From assembly GCF_021391675.1 (NCBI RefSeq), contig NZ_CP090095.1, forward strand, positions 1,927,501 through 1,991,500: a DNA stretch of 64,000 nucleotides, given 5' to 3'. The notes beneath the pieces were generated by a model that ran no database searches, had not been told where the DNA came from, and saw nothing but the letters and a program-made list of their open reading frames with translations. The position numbers and the translations under genes are program-made. The stretch is from Neorhizobium galegae. GTDB lineage: Bacteria; Pseudomonadota; Alphaproteobacteria; Rhizobiales; Rhizobiaceae. This document shows, piece after piece, positions 60,945 through 64,000 of this stretch (its first letter is position 1; the number at the start of each line of letters is the position of its first letter).

Positions 60945-61112
60945 GAGGCGACGGCCTTTGGCCGGCAAAACGCTCCAGTGGAGCGTTTTGAGCCTCGAAC
61001 GCCACGAGCCAAAGCGAAGGGCCGGCAGGAGGCGACGGCCTTTGGCCGGCAAAACGCTCCAGTGGAGCGTTTTGAGCCTCGAACGCCCTGAGCCAAAGCG
61101 AAGGGCCGGCAG
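60945..61112. repeat. Tandem 84-bp direct repeat, each unit with a 23-bp palindrome
   Basis: Two adjacent copies, 60945-61028 and 61029-61112, differ at only two positions (CCACGAG against CCCTGAG). Each holds the palindrome AAAACGCTCC-AGT-GGAGCGTTTT, whose A and T ends make it a bidirectional terminator candidate, plus GGCC-rich arms (GGCCTTTGGCCGGC). It fills the gap between convergent fpr and the 61180 gene. The unit resembles a dispersed rhizobial element. Confidence 0.92.
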
Positions 61113-61179
61113 GCGGTGCGGCATACGCAACCCCTGCAACATCTCCCCGAGTACCACCCCCCGCCGTTATCCACTCCAT

Positions 61180-61725
61180 CTACTGCGCGCCATCTTCCTC
61201 CTCCGGCAGGAACTCACCGAACCTCTCGAAGGCTCCCGCGATGCTCCGGGGAGGCGGGGCGGGCGGGGGAAGGCGAATGCGGCGCAGCCATCCGCGAAGC
61301 GCGGGGCGGGCCGCTTGCTCGTCGTAAAGCGCGAAGACGGCTGCGCAGGCGCCTTGCCGCAGCACGAAAGCCTGTTCATCATCGACCGCCCCCGGCAGAC
61401 CTTGCCACGCGGAGAAGCGCTCGGCGCAGAGGACGGCCATCCCCCTCTGGACGGCAAACAATTCGCGGTGACAATCCTGCAGGATGCCGATACAGGCGGG
61501 CTCGCCCGCGGCGGAGACGTCGGCCGCGCAATGGCCGGTGCGTCGGCACGCGCGGCGCCGGCACATCTGCGGCATGCCGAGACTATCGGCGACGTTGCGG
61601 CTGATCCGGGCGTCGAGCGGCGCGAGCTGCTCGCGGGATGATCGTTCTTCGGGCAATCGCTTTTGGGCCATGGGCTCCTCGGCCGGTCTCGGCATAAGAC
61701 GGGAAGGGCGGTATCCACCGGACAT
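61180..61725 (-). CDS. Hypothetical protein with a Cys/Arg cluster
   Basis: 181 residues, function unknown. The start at 61725 is well supported by AGGGAGGAGC just before the ATG on the minus strand. The N-terminal third is charged and probably disordered. Around residues 54-68 is a cysteine cluster (MCRRRACRRTGHCAA, C-x4-C-x5-C), and further Cys occur in ACIGILQDCHREL, which together might bind metal. A Leu/Arg-rich region and a Pro-rich stretch (RLPPPAPPPRS) follow. No membrane segment. I recall CRRR-x-CRRTG proteins as conserved hypotheticals in rhizobia. Converges on fpr across the tandem repeat. Confidence 0.65.
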   Translation of the reverse strand: MSGGYRPSRLMPRPAEEPMAQKRLPEERSSREQLAPLDARISRNVADSLGMPQMCRRRACRRTGHCAADVSAAGEPACIGILQDCHRELFAVQRGMAVLCAERFSAWQGLPGAVDDEQAFVLRQGACAAVFALYDEQAARPALRGWLRRIRLPPPAPPPRSIAGAFERFGEFLPEEEDGAQ

Positions 61726-61786
61726 GCTCCTCCCTTGGTGATCCTCGGTTTTCGCTTCGTCCGCCCGAGGAGGGCGAAGCATGTGT

Positions 61787-61852
61787 CGGACGGGGCGCTG
61801 AAAGCTGCCTCGTAAGGTAAGTAATAAGTGACACCTCTCAGCGCCCCGTTCG
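61787..61852. repeat. Inverted repeat with 15-bp arms
   Basis: CGGACGGGGCGCTGA (61787-61801) pairs with TCAGCGCCCCGTTCG (61838-61852) with one G-T pair. The 36-base interior contains TAAGGTAAGTAATAAGTGA. It lies about 60 bases upstream of the Cys-cluster gene start and could be part of its leader or an old element end. Confidence 0.75.
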
Positions 61853-62369
61853 GCGGTTATTATCCGCGACTTCGGTCCCTCTGCGATGACGGGGGTTGTG
61901 GGAACGGTTGCGTGCCCCTCCGAGAGAGGGCGTCATGCACGCTCTCAGACTACGATGCCGCAGGCCATGACTGCCGCCCGGCATCGTCTTCCACCTGCGC
62001 CGCACAATCCGGGTTTTTCAAAAACCCTCGGACGCCGCACGGCGCGGCCCCGATCACCCTGTGTGCCTCACAGGCACGCCCGGCGCTCCATGATGGAAAA
62101 CGAAACGAGAAGTCGGTCCGACAGCTTCTCACCCGTCCCACGTCGCCGGAGGGAGACCATTTTCCGCGAACCCGAACGCCAAGGTTTTGCGTCTTGCCCT
62201 TGACGTCCGCGCCGGTCCCGCCTCGCCGGCACGCCTGCCGGTGTATCCGCGACGGGACGGGGGGATTGTAGGCACGGGCTGGAAGGGCGGGGATGCGGGG
62301 GAGGCTAAGTGCTTGATGGGGCTGAGGGGGAGGTGTCGATCATGCCCGGATGGGTCGGCGCCTGGAGGG

Positions 62370-62399
62370 TGGATCCTCGGGTCGAGCCCGAGGATGACG
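62370..62399 (+). repeat. Dispersed palindrome, copy 1
   Basis: Stem ATCCTCGGG (62373-62381) and CCCGAGGAT (62387-62395), 5-base loop TCGAG. The 30-base unit is repeated exactly in reverse orientation at 62555-62584. Confidence 0.85.
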
Positions 62400-62512
62400 A
62401 CCTCAGAGCCCGAGGATGACGACCTTAGAGCCCGAGGATGACGACCTTAGATCCCGAGGATGACGACCTTGGATGTCGAGGTTGCGACCTTGGATCTCGA
62501 GGGGCGACCTTG
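62384..62512 (+). repeat. 22-bp tandem repeat array, about six copies
   Basis: Unit GAGCCCGAGGATGACGACCT plus two bases. Copies begin at 62384, 62406, 62428 and 62450 (22 bases each, almost identical) and 62472 and 62493 (21 and 20 bases, diverged). The first copy is the right arm of the 62370 palindrome. There are no spacers, so it is not a CRISPR. Confidence 0.9.
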
Positions 62513-62554
62513 GCAATCGCACGCCTCTCCTCCGTTATCCGCCACCCTCTCCTC

Positions 62555-62584
62555 CGTCATCCTCGGGCTCGACCCGAGGATCCA
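62555..62584 (-). repeat. Dispersed palindrome, copy 2 (inverted)
   Basis: Exact reverse complement of 62370-62399, with stem ATCCTCGGG (62559-62567) and CCCGAGGAT (62573-62581) and loop CTCGA. Confidence 0.85.
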
Positions 62585-62647
62585 GCCGCCGTGCGTCTGC
62601 ACGGCGAGAGGACCCTTTGTCAGACGTCGTGTACGGGAGAGTCCTTC

Positions 62648-62694
62648 GCGCCGCGGACGCGGCGCTGCTGGATTCCTGTCACAAGGACAGGAAT
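62648..62694. repeat. Pair of short hairpins upstream of the DUF3828-like gene end
   Basis: GCGCCGC (62648-62654) / GCGGCGC (62659-62665), then ATTCCTGTC (62672-62680) / GACAGGAAT (62686-62694). The second wording (GATTCCTGTCACAAGGACAGG) is another common rhizobial dispersed palindrome, as I recall. Position suggests 3' ends or a terminator for the minus-strand gene at 62734. Confidence 0.65.
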
Positions 62695-62733
62695 GAGGGA
62701 AGGTGGTGCCTCCACCGCCTAAAAAAACGCCCC

Positions 62734-63174
62734 CTACTGCCCCAAAAGGTCGCGAAGGCTCCAGGGCTCGTCGCCGGACTGGTCGGCGATGTCGTCCACC
62801 TTCCAGCCGCCGTTTTCGCGCACCAGCGTGTAGAAGAGCGTCGCCGAGCGCTTGCCGTTGCGGAAGGACACTTCCAGCTCCGCCGTGTTGTCGAAGACGA
62901 TCGGCGGGGAAAGCTGGATATTGCTGGCGACGCCATCCTGTCCGGCAAGGATCGGGTCGAAATCCACCGCCTCGCCATTCGCCGTCAGGCTCTCGTTGAG
63001 CGCATCGGAAAAATAGGCGGAATAGGGCGAGGGCGCATCGTCCTCGGCCGGGTCGATCGTGTCGGCATAAAGGGATTTGATCAGCGCCTGCGGCGACTTG
63101 TAGACCCGCGCCTCGGCGCCGGCCACAGCCAGCAGGGAAAACAGCAGTCCGAAGACGATGGCCGGCATGCGCAT
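62734..63174 (-). CDS. Small secreted protein, DUF3828-like
   Basis: 146 residues. A signal peptide is visible (MRMPAIVFGLLFSLLAVAGA, cleavage near AEA). The mature part has SPQALIKSLYADTIDPAEDD, YFSDALNESLTANGEAVDFD and the C-terminal VRENGGWKVDDIADQSGD, a layout like DUF3828/NTF2-like periplasmic proteins with an ENGGWKVDDI strand. Function unknown. The G+C content is still high, so this is probably the last core-type gene before the A+T-rich segment. The ribosome site is weak. Confidence 0.72.
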   Translation of the reverse strand: MRMPAIVFGLLFSLLAVAGAEARVYKSPQALIKSLYADTIDPAEDDAPSPYSAYFSDALNESLTANGEAVDFDPILAGQDGVASNIQLSPPIVFDNTAELEVSFRNGKRSATLFYTLVRENGGWKVDDIADQSGDEPWSLRDLLGQ

Positions 63175-63273
63175 GGATGAGTCGTTCCCGGTTGGATGTG
63201 GGGAGATGTTTAGGCGAGGGAGGGGTGGAAGGATAGTGGGGTGGAGGTAGTTGTGGGAGGTAGCGTAATGAAT

Positions 63274-64000
63274 TTACGAGAACTCCGAGATATTTAACGC
63301 GCGGTGAAGCATTGGATGTACTAAGAATTTTGTGTCGTTGGTAATCGCCTCAGGCACAATAACCGAAACGTCTTTATAAGCATAAATATAGGGCTCATTT
63401 GGCGCCAATTTAAGTCCGCCCGCCCCTATTCGATATAGAGTGCTGAACAACAGCCGCGCGGTATTTAAGAGTTTATCGGGACTTTCATTTTTGAGATATT
63501 CTCTCGCTTGCTTAGCAATTGGATCGGTTTCCGATTGTATTTTATCGTCGATCTCAAGCACAAACTCCTCGATGAACTCGCGGCCGGATATATCCCCGGG
63601 TTTAAATCTACCGCCACGCCCGGAAATTAAGGTAAAGGCGACACGGATGGTGGGGTACGAGCTTTCCCATTCATCCATCAGTGCCTGCATTCTGATTCGT
63701 GAATATTCAGACTCCGCCTGCCGAACAGTCTTTTGGGAAACTTTATTCTGCCCTTGGGAAAGGGATAAGCAAATATTTATAAAAGAAATAATGTCACGCG
63801 GTCGCAGCAATGTCCTCTCGATCATGTAATCAAAAGTATCTTTTGCCCCAACTTTCTTTTCGAAGATGTCGTAGAAAAAAACATTCTCCGATGAGTATTT
63901 TCTTCTGAATAAGAAATTGATTCGTTTTTCAACGAGTTGCCAAAGCTGTTCCTTCGTCCAGCGGATTCTAAGGAAATAGTCATCGTATTTCTCCCGCTGG
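63274..64000 (-). CDS. P-loop ATPase, Sll1717-like, C-terminal part (gene truncated by the window edge)
   Basis: The reading frame is open from the window edge to the stop at 63274, about 241 residues; the 5' end is missing. Near the edge it reads KYDDYFLRIRWTKEQLWQLV then EKRINFLFRRKYSSENVFFY and DIFEKKVGAKDTFDYMIERT, followed by LLRPRDIISFINICLSLSQG. RPRD-xx-SFIN after a WTKEQLWQLVEKRI-type helix is the C-terminal pattern I associate with 'P-loop ATPase, Sll1717 family' proteins; the Walker motifs would be upstream of the window. The ATG at 63825 is internal, not the start. The DNA is A+T-rich, with A/T-ending codons, unlike every other gene here, which points to horizontal transfer. Confidence 0.7.
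   Translation of the reverse strand, partial: QREKYDDYFLRIRWTKEQLWQLVEKRINFLFRRKYSSENVFFYDIFEKKVGAKDTFDYMIERTLLRPRDIISFINICLSLSQGQNKVSQKTVRQAESEYSRIRMQALMDEWESSYPTIRVAFTLISGRGGRFKPGDISGREFIEEFVLEIDDKIQSETDPIAKQAREYLKNESPDKLLNTARLLFSTLYRIGAGGLKLAPNEPYIYAYKDVSVIVPEAITNDTKFLVHPMLHRALNISEFS

Larger units (their letters stand above)
61726..62733. other. 1-kb stretch with no convincing gene
   Basis: Several short overlapping open frames exist on both strands (for example 61828-62271 forward and 61950-62141 reverse), but none has a ribosome site, family motif or consistent codon pattern. The stretch holds a long inverted repeat (61787-61852), a GGGTTTTT/AAAAACCC palindrome (62011-62027), a 22-bp tandem array and dispersed palindromes (listed separately). 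It looks like a repeat-rich, non-coding or decayed segment. Confidence 0.6.

Noticed and set aside
60919..61179. Protein read from the 84-bp tandem repeat
   Set aside because: Both halves are the same repeat translation; this is a repeat artefact, not a gene.
61828..62271. 147-codon forward frame in the gap
   Set aside because: No ribosome site, low-complexity Pro/Arg composition, and overlapping frames on both strands are equally open.
62384..62512. Possible CRISPR array
   Set aside because: Units are contiguous at 20-22 bases with no spacers, and no cas genes are near.
62438..62722. Short open frames across the 22-bp repeats
   Set aside because: Coding potential comes from the repeat itself (DDDL-type peptides); no ribosome site or conservation signal.

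Overview
The window is a G+C-rich chromosomal segment from an alphaproteobacterium of the order Hyphomicrobiales (Rhizobiales), most likely the Rhizobium/Agrobacterium/Neorhizobium group. The evidence is gene order and gene content: dusB(nifR3)-ntrB-ntrC-ntrY-ntrX-trkA-dat-hfq-hflX, a fused ispDF, a lipoyl domain on the pyruvate dehydrogenase E1 beta subunit, LpxI instead of LpxH, a LexA gene with a GTTC-N7-GTTC operator, an EipB-type envelope protein, and several short palindromic intergenic repeats of the kind found in rhizobia. Almost all of it is conserved housekeeping sequence. No tRNA, rRNA, insertion sequence or CRISPR array was seen.

Layout. 1-8545: phasin, the ClpS/ClpA protease pair, an AzlC/AzlD transporter pair, a minus-strand operon (RidA-like, glycerophosphodiesterase, FemAB-like, HIT), and EipB. 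8759-21945: one long forward block that makes proteins and builds the envelope: rpsB-tsf-pyrH-frr-uppS-cdsA-rseP-bamA-lpxD-fabZ-lpxA-lpxI-lpxB. It ends at a bidirectional terminator shared with gltA on the minus strand. 23553-30551: a ComEC-like protein without a recognisable metallo-beta-lactamase motif, which overlaps the convergent lexA; then a VOC protein, kdsA, eno and ftsB. 30746-38132: the pyruvate dehydrogenase complex (pdhA, pdhB, pdhC, lpdA) and lipA, which makes its lipoyl cofactor, with an SGNH hydrolase and a small membrane protein in between. 38153-41420: small genes, a RatA-like protein, a CinA C-terminal domain protein and ispDF. 41579-53080: the nitrogen regulation block and the trkA-dat-hfq-hflX run. 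53214-60944: an acyltransferase, mazG, a deaminase, then the siroheme and sulfite/nitrite reduction cluster cysG-DUF2849-cysI-DUF934 and ferredoxin-NADP reductase.

The right-hand 3 kb (60945-64000) is different. It carries an 84-bp tandem duplication with a strong palindrome, a cysteine-cluster protein of unknown function, about 1 kb without a convincing gene, a 22-bp tandem array that looks as if it grew from one arm of a dispersed palindrome, and a small secreted protein. From about 63250 the sequence becomes clearly A+T-rich and holds the 3' part of a P-loop ATPase gene that runs off the window. This is the most likely edge of an accessory (transferred) island. Any unusual system lies mostly beyond base 64000, and only its last gene fragment is visible here.

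Functions and motifs are read by eye from translations. Family names come from memory of the families. No database search was run.
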